This document shows positions 41,863 to 50,565 of a stretch of DNA of 64,000 nucleotides, piece by piece; the stretch's first letter is position 1; every line of letters starts with the position of its first letter. The notes below the pieces were generated by a model, which was not told the DNA's origin, searched no databases, and saw only the letters and a list, made by a program, of their open reading frames with translations. Source of the DNA: Geodermatophilus bullaregiensis (GTDB taxonomy: Bacteria > Actinomycetota > Actinomycetes > Mycobacteriales > Geodermatophilaceae); assembly GCF_016907675.1 (NCBI RefSeq), contig NZ_JAFBCJ010000001.1:3596001-3660000 (forward strand), in the 5' to 3' direction. Made by a program: the position numbers and the translations under genes.

Positions 41863-43020
41863 TCAGAACGCGTAGCGGACGCGCAGCCAGGGGGCGTGGT
41901 GGGCGATGAGCTCCTGCAGCCGCTCGACCCCGGCCCGCTTCACGTCGTTGCGGTAGCGCACGTTCCACTGGCCGTTCTGGCTGCGCTTGGGCTGCTGGAT
42001 CTCCGGCCGCCACAGCAGGTCCTCGGCCTTGGGGTGCCAGCCGAGGTTGACCTCGTGCAGGTCCCGATTGTGCGTCAGCATGATCACCTCGGCGGCCGCC
42101 TGGGCCTTCGCCGCGGGGGAGAGGACGTCGTCGAGCTGGCCGAGCAGCTGCGCCCAGTCGGCCTCCCAGCCCTCGCGCAGCACGACCGGAGAGAGGTTCA
42201 GGTGCACCTCGTACCCGGCCTCGACGAAGTCGTCGACGGCGGCGACCCGCTCGGCGATCCGGCTGGTGCGCACGTCGATCACCTTCGAGTCGGCGTCGGG
42301 CATGAGCGAGAAGCGGATGCGGGTGCGGCCCTGCGGGTCGAGGTCGAGCAGCTGCCGGTTGACGTACTTGGTGGCGAAGGAGGCCTTGGCCGTGGGCAGC
42401 TGGCGGAACGTCGCGACGAGGTCGGCGACGTTGTCGCTGACCAGCGCGTCGACCGAGCAGTCGCTGTTCTCGCCGATGTCGTACACCCAGCTGACCGGGT
42501 CGCACTGGTCGGGCTCGCTCTTGACGCCCTGCCGCGCGACGTGCCGGCGCACGTAGCCGGTGATCTGCTCGATGTTGGTGAAGACGGTGATCGGGTTGGC
42601 GAAGCCCTTGCGCCGCGGCACGTAGCAGTAGGCGCAGGCCATCGCGCAGCCGTTGGCGGTCGAGGGCGCGATCCAGTTCGACGAGCGGCTGTTGGGCCGG
42701 GCCGACAGCGACTTCTTGACCCCGAGGACCAGCGTCTCGGTCTTCACCCGCACCCAGCGCTCGACGTTGCCCTCGTTGCCGTTGAGCTCGGGGATCTGCC
42801 AGTGCGAGGGCACCTCGACGATCTCGACGCCGGGGAACCGGGCGAGCACGTCGCGGCCACGGGCGGAGTCGAGGGCGGCCGGCTCGGCGAACACGGTGCG
42901 CACGTCGAGCAGGCGGGTGGGGGAGGGCACCGGGGCCGGCGCGGGAGGCGGCGGGGATCCGGGCACAGTGGGGACGGCGGACGGCGGGGGAGCGGCTGCC
43001 ACGTCCTGTTCCAGCGTCAC
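41863..43020 (-). CDS. splB: Spore photoproduct lyase family radical SAM enzyme
   Basis: The 385-residue protein carries the radical-SAM cluster motif CAMACAYC (C125, C129, C132) followed by YVPRRKGFANPITVF. C188 in ENSDCSVDAL aligns by eye with the H-atom-donor cysteine of Bacillus spore photoproduct lyase. ATKYVNRQLL and RIRFSLMPD are also SPL-like. SPL reverses the thymine dimer formed in dry spore DNA under UV. The protein has a Pro-rich N-terminal tail of about 35 residues. Actinobacteria without endospores that survive drying and sunlight carry such homologues; activity is inferred. Confidence 0.88.
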   Translation of the reverse strand: MTLEQDVAAAPPPSAVPTVPGSPPPPAPAPVPSPTRLLDVRTVFAEPAALDSARGRDVLARFPGVEIVEVPSHWQIPELNGNEGNVERWVRVKTETLVLGVKKSLSARPNSRSSNWIAPSTANGCAMACAYCYVPRRKGFANPITVFTNIEQITGYVRRHVARQGVKSEPDQCDPVSWVYDIGENSDCSVDALVSDNVADLVATFRQLPTAKASFATKYVNRQLLDLDPQGRTRIRFSLMPDADSKVIDVRTSRIAERVAAVDDFVEAGYEVHLNLSPVVLREGWEADWAQLLGQLDDVLSPAAKAQAAAEVIMLTHNRDLHEVNLGWHPKAEDLLWRPEIQQPKRSQNGQWNVRYRNDVKRAGVERLQELIAHHAPWLRVRYAF

Positions 43021-43073
43021 CGCCGACCGGCCGATTCCCGCCCTGACCTGCGGGGACGGTCACACGCGAGGCG

Positions 43074-43808
43074 TCAGCCGCGTCCGGGGGGCACGACGTC
43101 GTCGAGGTCCAGCCGGCCGGCCTCGAGGTCCTCGGCGACCTCCTCGACCGAGCGCCCGGCGGCGTAGGCCGCGCCGCGCAGCAGGACCAGCGCGGTGGCC
43201 GCGTCCGTGTTGAGCGCCAGGCTCGCGCGACCGGCCGCGCGCAGCACCGCGGCGCGGCGGACCGCCTCCGGCCCGTGCAGCCAGTCGGGCCCGCTCTCAG
43301 CCGGCCAGTCCGACCACACGGCCGCCTCGGTGAGGACGGCGGTCACCATCTCGCCCACCGCCACGGCCGCGAAGACGTCGAGGTCGAGGACCGCCGCCTC
43401 GTCGGTGAAGTAGAGGTCCAGCGCGCCGGCGCCGGCGAGGTCCTCCCGCAGGGGGAGGGCGACCGCCGCGCGGAACGGCGTCTGCGCGGTGAGCAGGTCG
43501 GCGTAGGGCGCCCACCGGCGGCGCAGGTCGGCGAGGACGGCGAACACCGGCTGCCGGGTCTCCTGCGCGGCCATGCAGGGGCCGCTCCCCACGGTGAACT
43601 GCAACCGCTCCGCGCAGGACGCGTCGGGGCTGCTCGCCCCCAGCGGGATCCGCCGCCCGGCTGCGTCGACCACCGACAACCCGGCGCCGTCCACCCCGAG
43701 CGTGCGGACGGCGGCCCGCGCCAGCCGCACCGGCAGGAACTCGGCCTCGGTGGGCCCCTGCGCGGACTCCTGGTCGAGCGCGGAGGCGAACCGGGTGGCG
43801 ATGGTCAT
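43074..43808 (-). CDS. GAF and ANTAR-like domain regulator
   Basis: The 244-residue protein has a GAF sensory domain (residues about 20-165; GAGLSVVDAAGRRIPLGASS, GPCMAAQETRQPVF). It ends in an ANTAR-like three-helix segment (AAGRASLALNTDAATALVLL, GRSVEEVAEDLEAGRLD). ANTAR domains bind paired RNA hairpins to relieve transcription termination, so this may be an antiterminator responding to a small ligand or redox cue. The ANTAR part is divergent. A GGGTAT sequence on the minus strand (43823-43818) lies nine bases before the ATG. It lies downstream of a decayed gene and a SpoIIE phosphatase. Confidence 0.8.
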   Translation of the reverse strand: MTIATRFASALDQESAQGPTEAEFLPVRLARAAVRTLGVDGAGLSVVDAAGRRIPLGASSPDASCAERLQFTVGSGPCMAAQETRQPVFAVLADLRRRWAPYADLLTAQTPFRAAVALPLREDLAGAGALDLYFTDEAAVLDLDVFAAVAVGEMVTAVLTEAAVWSDWPAESGPDWLHGPEAVRRAAVLRAAGRASLALNTDAATALVLLRGAAYAAGRSVEEVAEDLEAGRLDLDDVVPPGRG

Positions 43809-44260
43809 GCCTGGTCCATACCCGCGCCTAAGCCCCGCGGCCGCGGGTTGGCGGGTTTACGCCGCCCGGTCGGGCCGGTGCGTGTACGCCGCCCCCCGCA
43901 CGGCCTCGTCGGACTCCAGGCCGGCTCCCAGCGCGCCCCCCGACCGTGGCCGGCGAACCGGTCAGCCAGGCCAGCTCCGGGTGGTCGGCCAGCGTCGCGC
44001 GGTGCCCGAGCCCTCGGCGAACAGCCCGGAGGGCACCAGCAGCAGCGCACCGACCGGCGGCCGCACCAGCCCGTCCCCCACCACCGCACGTCCCACACGA
44101 CGTCGGGGTGCTGCTCGTGCAGCGCCGGCGCCAGGCCGGCGGCGAGGTCGCCGGCCACCTCGGCCGCCGCACCGGGAGCGGCGACCGGTCCGAGGACGAC
44201 GTCGGGGGCGGCCGCGGAGGCGCCCGGCACGTCGTCGCGCTCCGCGGGGGCCTCGCTCAC
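43805..44260 (-). pseudogene. Frameshifted gene coupled to the SpoIIE-type phosphatase
   Basis: A GTG at 44258-44260 overlaps the phosphatase stop. The first 65 codons look genuine (AEVAGDLAAGLAPALHEQHP, DVVWDVRWWG). Then the frame turns Cys/Trp/Arg rich. Sensible sequence continues in a second frame (DGLVRPPVGALLLVPSGLFA) after a G-run at about 44075-44079, and in a third (LGHRATLADHPELAWLTG) after about 44010-44020. Two frameshifts thus break one former gene. The start resembles actinobacterial membrane proteins with a DxxW-x-V-R segment, but I cannot name the family. Confidence 0.6.
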
Positions 44261-45462
44261 GGCTGCAACTGCTCCTCGCGGCCGGTCCGCCACTCGACCA
44301 TGACGATGCTGGCGTCGTCCTGGAGCTGCCCGGCCTGGTGGTTCATGACGCTGCCCATGAGCCGGCGCATCGTCTCCGGCGGCGGGTCGCCGGCCAGCTC
44401 GGCGCGCACGACGAGGTCGGCCAGCCGCTCCTCGCCGAAGAACTCCCCGCCGGGGGAGCGGGCCTCGACCACCCCGTCGGTGTAGAGGAGCACACGGTCC
44501 CCGGGCCGCAGCTGCACCTGGCAGACGTCGGGCTCGGCCGACTGCAGCCCCAGGGGACGGCCCGGGCGGCACGCCGGCGGGCGGACGAGCGTGCCGTCGC
44601 GCACCAGCAGCGGGTCGGGGTGCCCGCAGTTGACCCAGTGCAGCACGCCGGTGTCGAGGTCGAGGCGGGCGATCGCGGCGGTGGCGAACCGGCTGCCGGA
44701 GAACTGACCGGCGACGACGGCGTCGACCGCGGCCGCGATGCCGGGCAGGTCCAGCCCCCTGCGCCGCGCGTGCCGGTAACCGCCGACGGCGGCGCTGCTG
44801 AGCAGGGCGGCGGGCAGGCCGTGACCCACGGCGTCGAGGACCATCAGGTCGACCAGCGAGCCGTTCACGGCGTAGTCGAAGGTGTCGCCGCCGATCTCGT
44901 AGGCCGGCTCCAGCGCCCCGGTGACGACGACGCGGTCGCTGGCGTAGGTGAGCGGCGGCAGCAGGTCCCACTGGATCTCGGCCGCGAGCGATAGGGTCCG
45001 CCGCCGGCGCAACTGGGAGAAGAAGTCGCTGTAGGCGTCGCGGGTCACCACGACCTCGGCGACCAGCGAGGCGAAGGTGCGCGCGTCGTCGTCCAGTTCC
45101 GGTGGCACCTCCCCCGGGACGACGAACTCCAGGACCCCCACCCGCTCGGCGCCGTCGAGCAGGGGCACCCACAGGGTTACCAGGCCGTCCTGCGCGGGCG
45201 CCTGCACCGTGTCGACCCGGCGGAAGGCGCGACCGGCCACCGAGCCGTCGATGGTCAGCTCCTGGCGACCGGGGACGCCCTCGCCCGGGACGGGCACCAG
45301 GACGTGCTGCGCGTAATCGGCCAGGTAGACGACCGCCTCCCGGGCGCCCAGCCGCCGCGCCTGCCCGGTGACGACGGCGCCCAGCCCGGTCGCGGGCAGG
45401 TGGTGGGCCGCGCGCAGCAGCGCCCGGATCGGGTCCTCGGAGGACGGCGTCGCAGTGCCCAC
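44257..45462 (-). CDS. SpoIIE/RsbU-type serine phosphatase with GAF-like sensor
   Basis: The 401-residue protein has an N-terminal GAF-like domain (residues about 15-150) and a PP2C-type SpoIIE domain (about 180-395). Metal-binding motifs are [39 protein letters not shown] and [12 protein letters not shown]. Such phosphatases dephosphorylate anti-anti-sigma proteins in partner-switching control of sigB-type sigma factors, which fits the sigB-like csbD promoter in this window. GTG 45462 is preferred because GCGAGG lies 11 bases upstream; an earlier GTG at 45480 is possible. Its stop overlaps the decayed downstream gene. Confidence 0.9.
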   Translation of the reverse strand: MGTATPSSEDPIRALLRAAHHLPATGLGAVVTGQARRLGAREAVVYLADYAQHVLVPVPGEGVPGRQELTIDGSVAGRAFRRVDTVQAPAQDGLVTLWVPLLDGAERVGVLEFVVPGEVPPELDDDARTFASLVAEVVVTRDAYSDFFSQLRRRRTLSLAAEIQWDLLPPLTYASDRVVVTGALEPAYEIGGDTFDYAVNGSLVDLMVLDAVGHGLPAALLSSAAVGGYRHARRRGLDLPGIAAAVDAVVAGQFSGSRFATAAIARLDLDTGVLHWVNCGHPDPLLVRDGTLVRPPACRPGRPLGLQSAEPDVCQVQLRPGDRVLLYTDGVVEARSPGGEFFGEERLADLVVRAELAGDPPPETMRRLMGSVMNHQAGQLQDDASIVMVEWRTGREEQLQP

Positions 45463-45508
45463 GGCGGGACAGCCTCGCACCCCTGCCCCGGGCGGGCACC
45501 GCCGCCGC

Positions 45509-46681
45509 TCAGCCGCGGGCGGCGAGCACCTCGGTGTAGACCGCCACGGTCTGCTGGGCGATGGCCGGCCAGCCGAACTCCGACAGCACCCGCTCGCGGC
45601 CGGCGGCGCCCATGCGCGCGGCCCGGTCGGGGTCCCGGAGCAGCTCGGTGACGCGCTCGGCGAGACCGGCCTCGAAGCCGGCGACGTCGTCGGGGTCGTA
45701 GGGGACCAGCAGGCCGGTCTGCCCGTCGGCGACGACCTCGGGGATGCCGCCGACGGCGCTGGCGACCACCGCGGTGCCGCACGCGGCGGCCTCGAGGTTG
45801 ACGATGCCGAGCGGCTCGTACACCGAGGGGACGACGAACACCGTCGCGCCGGTGATCAGCGGCACCAGCTGCTCGCGGGGCACCATCGCCTCGATCCAGA
45901 CGACGCCGGAGCGGCGGGCCTGCAGCGCGGCGACGGCGTCGGCGACCTGCTGCCGCTCGGCCGGGGTGTCGGCGGCGCCGGCGCACAGCACCAGCCCGGT
46001 GTCGGCCGGCAGCTGCTCGGCGGCCCTCAGCAGGTGGACCACGCCCTTCTGCCGGGTGATCCGCCCGACGAACAGCGCGTAGGGCCGGTCGGGGTCCACA
46101 CCGAGCGAGCGGACGACGTCGGGCGCGGGCGTGGGCCGGTAGGCCTCGGCGTCCACCCCGTTGCCGACGACGTGCACCCGGGCCGGGTCGAGGTCGGGAT
46201 AGGCGTCGAGGACGTCGGCGCGCATGCCGTTGCTCACCGCGATCACGCCGTCCGCGGCCAGGTAGGCGGTGCGCTCCACCCACGACGAGAGCCGGTAGCC
46301 GCCGCCGAGCTGGTCGGCCTTCCACGGCCGCCGCGGCTCCAGCGAGTGCGCGGTCACCACGTGCGGCACCCCGTGCACCAGCGCGGCCAGCATCCCCGCG
46401 CCGTTGGCGTACCAGGTGTGGCTGTGCACCAGGTCGACGTCGGAGAGCGCCGCGGCGATCTCCACGTCGGTGCCCAGCGCCTGCAGCGCGCCGTTGGCGG
46501 AGGCCAGGCCGGGCGGCACGGCCCAGCCGACGGCGTCGGGGCGCGGGGCGCCGAAGCAGTGGACGTCGAGGTCGGGCCCGGCGGGCAGCGACCGCAGCGC
46601 CGCCACGAGGTGTTCGACGTGCACGCCGGCTCCGCCGTAGACGTCTGGTGGCCACTCACGGGTGACGATGCCGATGCGCAC
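45509..46681 (-). CDS. glgA: Glycogen synthase / maltosyl-type GT4 transferase
   Basis: The 390-residue GT-B protein starts [20 protein letters not shown] and contains [23 protein letters not shown] and the donor-site [19 protein letters not shown]. This is the actinobacterial GlgA, shorter than enterobacterial GlgA, and known in mycobacteria to use ADP-glucose for glycogen or maltose-1-phosphate synthesis. GTG 46681 is supported by the promoter: TAGGGT ends seven bases before it, implying a leaderless message. It is divergent from glgC. Confidence 0.93.
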   Translation of the reverse strand: MRIGIVTREWPPDVYGGAGVHVEHLVAALRSLPAGPDLDVHCFGAPRPDAVGWAVPPGLASANGALQALGTDVEIAAALSDVDLVHSHTWYANGAGMLAALVHGVPHVVTAHSLEPRRPWKADQLGGGYRLSSWVERTAYLAADGVIAVSNGMRADVLDAYPDLDPARVHVVGNGVDAEAYRPTPAPDVVRSLGVDPDRPYALFVGRITRQKGVVHLLRAAEQLPADTGLVLCAGAADTPAERQQVADAVAALQARRSGVVWIEAMVPREQLVPLITGATVFVVPSVYEPLGIVNLEAAACGTAVVASAVGGIPEVVADGQTGLLVPYDPDDVAGFEAGLAERVTELLRDPDRAARMGAAGRERVLSEFGWPAIAQQTVAVYTEVLAARG

Positions 46682-46688
46682 GCCGGTC

Positions 46689-46694
46689 ACCCTA
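46689..46694 (-). promoter_or_regulatory. -10 element of glgA (leaderless)
   Basis: TAGGGT on the minus strand lies seven bases before the glgA GTG; CTGACC is found 17 bp further upstream as a possible -35. The spacing places the transcription start at or next to the start codon. Confidence 0.5.
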
Positions 46695-46741
46695 GGGGCA
46701 CGACGGGAACGGGTCAGGTCACGCGGGAAGCCCGTAGCGGC

Positions 46742-46747
46742 TACGTT
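46742..46747 (+). promoter_or_regulatory. -10 element of glgC (leaderless)
   Basis: TACGTT ends six bases before the glgC ATG, and no ribosome-binding sequence is present between them. Transcription would begin at the ATG. A -35 could be the GTCACG region 17-18 bp upstream, but it is poor. Confidence 0.5.
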
Positions 46748-46753
46748 CGCTCC

Positions 46754-47974
46754 ATGCGTGGCGGTCCTCGGGTGCTCGGCATCGTCCTGGCTGGTGGAGA
46801 GGGCAAGCGACTGGCCCCCCTGACCCAGGACCGGGCCAAACCGGCGGTGCCCTTCGGCGGCAACTACCGGCTCATCGACTTCGTGCTGTCCAACCTGGTG
46901 AACGCCGAGATCCGGCAGATCGCCGTGCTGACGCAGTACAAGAGCCACAGCCTCGACCGGCACATCACCACGACGTGGCGGATGTCGAACCTGCTCGGCA
47001 ACTACGTCACCCCGGTGCCGGCGCAGCAGCGGCTCGGCCCGCGCTGGTACACCGGCAGCGCCGACGCCATCCTGCAGAGCCTCAACCTCATCTACGACGC
47101 GCGGCCCGACATCGTGGTCGTCTTCGGCGCCGACCACGTGTACCGGATGGACCCGGGCCAGATGATCGACCAGCACCTGCAGACCGGGGCCGGCGTGACC
47201 ATCGCCGGCCTGCGGGTGTCCCGGCGCGAGGCCACCGAGTTCGGCGTCATCGACGCCGACGCCGAGGGCAGGGTGCGCGGCTTCCTCGAGAAGCCGGCCG
47301 ACCCGCCGGGGCTGCCGGACTCCCCGGAGGAGTCCTTCGCCTCCATGGGCAACTACGTGTTCACCACGGACGCGCTGCTGGAGGCCCTACGGACCGACGC
47401 CGAGGACGCCGACTCGGCGCACGACATGGGCGGCTCGATCATGCCGATGCTGGCCGATGCCGGGGCGGCCTACGTCTACGACTTCTCGACCAACGTCGTC
47501 CCCGGCGCCAGCGAGCGCGACCACGGCTACTGGCGCGACGTGGGGACGATCGACTCCTACTTCGACGCGCACATGGACCTGGTGTCGGTCACGCCGGTGT
47601 TCAACCTCTACAACGACCGCTGGCCGATCCTCACCCTGCCGCCGCAGCAGCCGCCGGCGAAGTTCGTGCTCGGCGGGCGGGCCGAGGAGTCGATGGTCAG
47701 CGCCGGCGCGATCATCGGCGGCGGGTCGGTGCACAACTCGGTGATCTCGCCCGGCGTGCGGGTGGACCGCGGCGCGCGGGTCGAGGACAGCGTGCTCATG
47801 GACGGCGTCGTCGTCGGTGAGGGCGCCTACGTCCGCCGCGCCATCCTCGACAAGAACGTCGTCGTCCCGTCGTGGGCGCGCATCGGCGTGGACTCCAGCG
47901 CGGACGAGGAGCACTACCACGTCAGCGCCGGCGGGGTCGCGGTCCTCGGCAAGGGCGTCCGCGCGCACGTGTGA
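46754..47974 (+). CDS. glgC: Glucose-1-phosphate adenylyltransferase
   Basis: GlgC makes ADP-glucose from ATP and glucose-1-phosphate, the substrate of GlgA. The 406-residue protein has the N-terminal [20 protein letters not shown] loop, [20 protein letters not shown]-like [10 protein letters not shown] and [10 protein letters not shown], then a left-handed beta-helix domain ([20 protein letters not shown]). It reads as a complete enzyme. ATG 46754 has no ribosome site; a TACGTT -10 just upstream suggests a leaderless transcript. The next gene overlaps its stop. Confidence 0.95.
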   Translation: MRGGPRVLGIVLAGGEGKRLAPLTQDRAKPAVPFGGNYRLIDFVLSNLVNAEIRQIAVLTQYKSHSLDRHITTTWRMSNLLGNYVTPVPAQQRLGPRWYTGSADAILQSLNLIYDARPDIVVVFGADHVYRMDPGQMIDQHLQTGAGVTIAGLRVSRREATEFGVIDADAEGRVRGFLEKPADPPGLPDSPEESFASMGNYVFTTDALLEALRTDAEDADSAHDMGGSIMPMLADAGAAYVYDFSTNVVPGASERDHGYWRDVGTIDSYFDAHMDLVSVTPVFNLYNDRWPILTLPPQQPPAKFVLGGRAEESMVSAGAIIGGGSVHNSVISPGVRVDRGARVEDSVLMDGVVVGEGAYVRRAILDKNVVVPSWARIGVDSSADEEHYHVSAGGVAVLGKGVRAHV

Positions 47975-48471
47975 GCGAGCCGCTGGTCGTCACCCTGCTC
48001 CTCGAGGCGGAGGCGCAGGCGCGGTTCGACCGGCTGCGCGCCGAGCACTTCCCGGCGGAGCGCAACCACCTGGCGGCGCACGTCACGCTGTTCCACGCGC
48101 TGCCGGGGGAGGAGCGGCCCGCGGTCGACGCCGCGCTGGCGCGGGCCGCGGCGCGGCCGCCGTTCGACGTCGCCGTGGCCGGCCTGCAGCTGCTCGGCCG
48201 CGGCGTGGCCTACCGGCTGGCCGCGCCGGAGCTCTCCGCCCTGCACGCCCGGCTGGCCGCGGAGTTCGACCCGTGGCTCACCCGGCAGGACCGGCAGCGG
48301 CTGTCGGCGCACGTCACGGTGCAGAACAAGGTGGCACCGGCGCAGGCCCGCGCGCTGCGCGACCGGCTCGAGGCCGGGTTCACCCCGCACGCGGTGCCGG
48401 CCCGGGGGCTGGGGCTGTGGCGCTACCTCGGCGGCCCGTGGGAGCCGCTGGCCGAACACCCGTTCCGCTGA
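47971..48471 (+). CDS. 2H phosphoesterase (2'-5' RNA ligase family)
   Basis: The 166-residue protein contains the two H-x-T/S motifs of the 2H family, HVTLFHALP (about residue 36) and HVTVQNKV (about residue 112). These form the active site of 2'-5' RNA ligases and cyclic phosphodiesterases. The GTG start overlaps the glgC stop (GTGA), so it is translationally coupled. The natural substrate is unknown. Confidence 0.85.
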   Translation: MSEPLVVTLLLEAEAQARFDRLRAEHFPAERNHLAAHVTLFHALPGEERPAVDAALARAAARPPFDVAVAGLQLLGRGVAYRLAAPELSALHARLAAEFDPWLTRQDRQRLSAHVTVQNKVAPAQARALRDRLEAGFTPHAVPARGLGLWRYLGGPWEPLAEHPFR

Positions 48472-48478
48472 CCTCTCC

Positions 48479-49135
48479 TCAGGCGCGGCGGGTCGCCACC
48501 AGCAGGCCGGTGCCGATCGGCAGGACGGCGGAGGTGAGGTCCTCGTCCTCGCGGACGGCACGGGCGAGGTCCCGCCAGGTGACCGTCTCGGGGTCGCGGG
48601 CCGCGCGGTCACCGATCCGGTCGCCGGCCAGCAGGCCGTGGCAGGTGAGCGTCCCGCCGGGGCGGACCAGGCCGACCAGCGCGGCCAGGTGCGCGGCGTA
48701 CTCGGCCGGGCGGCCCGCGCAGGCGACCAGGTCGTAGGCGCCGGGGGACAGCCGTGGCAGGACCTCGGCGGGCGTGCCGAAGATCAGGCGGGTCCGGCCC
48801 GGGGCGACGCCGGCGTCGGCGAGGGCCTGCCGGGCGGCCCGCAGTTGGGCCGCGTCGGTGTCGAGGACGGTGAGGACGCCGTCGGGCCGCATCCCGCGCA
48901 GCAGCCAGAGCCCGTGCACGCCGCCGCCGCTGCCGATCGACACGACCGCCCGGGCCCCGGCACCCGCGGCGAGGACCGCCAGCGTGGCCCCGACCGCCGG
49001 CTCCACCGGCGGCGGGCCGCCCAGCGCGGTGGCCCGGGAGCGGGCGGCGGCCAGGACGGGGTCCTCGGCGGCGTAGCGGTCGGCCCACGCGGCACCGCCG
49101 GTGCCGCCCGTACGCGGTTCGCCGGCGATCGTCAC
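48479..49135 (-). CDS. Class I SAM-dependent O-methyltransferase
   Basis: The 218-residue protein has the SAM-binding motif VVSIGSGGGVHGLWLLRGM, the acidic LTVLDTD strand end and FGTPAEVLPRLSPGAYDLV, as in COMT-like methyltransferases. The methyl acceptor is unknown. It is convergent with the glgC-2H unit and divergent from sigE, the same position as an O-methyltransferase gene beside sigE in mycobacteria. It starts with GTG. Confidence 0.88.
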   Translation of the reverse strand: MTIAGEPRTGGTGGAAWADRYAAEDPVLAAARSRATALGGPPPVEPAVGATLAVLAAGAGARAVVSIGSGGGVHGLWLLRGMRPDGVLTVLDTDAAQLRAARQALADAGVAPGRTRLIFGTPAEVLPRLSPGAYDLVACAGRPAEYAAHLAALVGLVRPGGTLTCHGLLAGDRIGDRAARDPETVTWRDLARAVREDEDLTSAVLPIGTGLLVATRRA

Positions 49136-49176
49136 CGGGTGAGGTTACTGGGGGTGACCGTCCGGAGCCGGGAGCC

Positions 49177-49227
49177 GAGCCTGTGAGGAGCCTGTGAACG
49201 GGAACACCGGGCCGTCCACCGGCCGTT
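49177..49227 (+). promoter_or_regulatory. sigE promoter with upstream direct repeats
   Basis: GGGAAC (49200-49205) and CGTT (49224-49227) are 18 bp apart, an ECF-type promoter of the kind used by SigE itself. Just before it GAGCCTGTGA is repeated at 49177-49186 and 49188-49197, a spacing of 11 bp or one helical turn, as bound by OmpR-type response regulators. The predicted leader to GTG 49294 is about 60 nt. Confidence 0.6.
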
Positions 49228-49293
49228 GGACCCGGCGTGACACCCCAGCGTGCCGCCGCCTCCCCCGCCACTGCTCCGGGGGAGGTCGGAAGC

Positions 49294-49932
49294 GTGCGCG
49301 TCTGCGATCCTGGAGCCGTGTCCGAGGCCGCCGCCCCCCCGCCCACCGACGAGCAGCCGGCCGCGTCCGGCGCCGGAGAGGTGTGGGTGGCCCCGACCTG
49401 GGAGCAGGTCGTGCGCGACCACTCCGCCCGCGTCTACCGGCTGGCCTACCGCCTCTCCGGCAACGCCCAGGACGCCGAGGACCTCACCCAGGAGACCTTC
49501 GTCCGGGTGTTCCGCTCGCTGGCCGACTTCTCACCGGGCACCTTCGAGGGCTGGCTGCACCGGATCACCACCAACCTGTTCCTCGACATGGTCCGCCGCC
49601 GCCAGCGGATCCGCTTCGATGCGCTGCCCGAGGACACCGAGCGGTTGCCGGGCACCGCGCCGAGCCCCGAGCAGGTCTACGCCGACACCCACCTCGACCC
49701 CCAGGTGCAGGCCGCCCTCGACGCGCTGTCGCCGGAGTTCCGCGTCGCCGTCGTCCTCTGCGACATCGAGGGCCTGACCTACGAGGAGATCGCGGCGACC
49801 CTCGGCATCAAGCTCGGCACCGTGCGCAGCCGCATCCACCGCGGCCGCGTGCAGCTGCGCACCGCCCTCGCCCACCTGGCCCCGCGCGCGGCCACGTCGG
49901 CGGGAGCCACGGACCCGGGGGCCGGCGCATGA
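49294..49932 (+). CDS. sigE: Extracytoplasmic-function sigma factor SigE
   Basis: SigE directs the envelope and oxidative stress response. The 212-residue protein has region 2 ([36 protein letters not shown]) and region 4 ([40 protein letters not shown]). GGGGGAGG eight bases before GTG 49294 supports this start. GTG 49318 is the alternative and gives a shorter N-terminus; multiple sigE starts are known in mycobacteria. The next genes encode a zinc anti-sigma factor, HtrA and TatB, the conserved order. Confidence 0.93.
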   Translation: MRVCDPGAVSEAAAPPPTDEQPAASGAGEVWVAPTWEQVVRDHSARVYRLAYRLSGNAQDAEDLTQETFVRVFRSLADFSPGTFEGWLHRITTNLFLDMVRRRQRIRFDALPEDTERLPGTAPSPEQVYADTHLDPQVQAALDALSPEFRVAVVLCDIEGLTYEEIAATLGIKLGTVRSRIHRGRVQLRTALAHLAPRAATSAGATDPGAGA

Positions 49933-50516
49933 GCCTGCCGGAGAGCCACCTGGCCCAGGAGGCGATCGCCGCGCTGGTCGACGGCGAGCTCGCCAGCGGC
50001 CCGGCCGCCCGCGCCGCCCGCCACCTGGGCGGCTGCCTCGAGTGCCGCATGGCCGTGCAGGCGCAGCGGGAGGCGAAGGACGCGCTGCACGCCGCGGCCG
50101 ACGTCGCCGTCCCCGGGGACCTGCTCTCCCGGCTGTGCGCCATCCCCTTCACCGCCGACGTCCCCGGCGGGGGCGGGCTCGGGTCGCTGACCGCGGGCCC
50201 GGGGCAGCTGACCGTCACCGACTCCTCCGGCCGCTGGACCGTCACGCTCGACGACCCGCCGCAGACCCCGTCCGCGCCGCACCAGGCCCGCTGGCTGCGC
50301 CGCGGCGTGGCCGGGACGCTGGCCGGCCTGGGCATCGGCGTCGCCGTCCTGGCGGTCAACCTGCCCGACGGCGGCGCCACCACCCCGGGCGTCCCGCCCG
50401 CGTCGGTGGCCGGGCCGTCGTCGCCGGACGAGCGCACCGAGGTCGTGCCCCCGGTGGTGCGGACGCTGACCGGCGGCGCGGGCACCGGTGCCGTGGCGCC
50501 GGGCGCGACGCCCTGA
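49929..50516 (+). CDS. rseA: Zinc-containing anti-sigma factor (RseA-like)
   Basis: The 195-residue protein has a zinc anti-sigma motif HLGGCLEC (H32, C36, C39) in its first domain, followed by a likely membrane helix at about residues 125-145 and a Pro/Thr-rich tail. It should bind SigE in the absence of stress. The ATG overlaps the sigE stop, ensuring balanced synthesis. Position and motif match RseA of mycobacteria. Confidence 0.88.
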   Translation: MSLPESHLAQEAIAALVDGELASGPAARAARHLGGCLECRMAVQAQREAKDALHAAADVAVPGDLLSRLCAIPFTADVPGGGGLGSLTAGPGQLTVTDSSGRWTVTLDDPPQTPSAPHQARWLRRGVAGTLAGLGIGVAVLAVNLPDGGATTPGVPPASVAGPSSPDERTEVVPPVVRTLTGGAGTGAVAPGATP

Positions 50517-50565
50517 CCAGCGAGCCGCGCCCTCTCCCGTCAGGTCCGTGGAGGACGCTGTACCC

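Noticed and set aside
35561-43167. Very long open frames on both strands (more than 2000 codons)
   Set aside because: They run across pepA, the Rossmann-like gene, DinB, crtI and splB in wrong frames. Stops are rare in such G+C-rich DNA, and the translations are Arg/Ala/Pro/Gly rich without domains.
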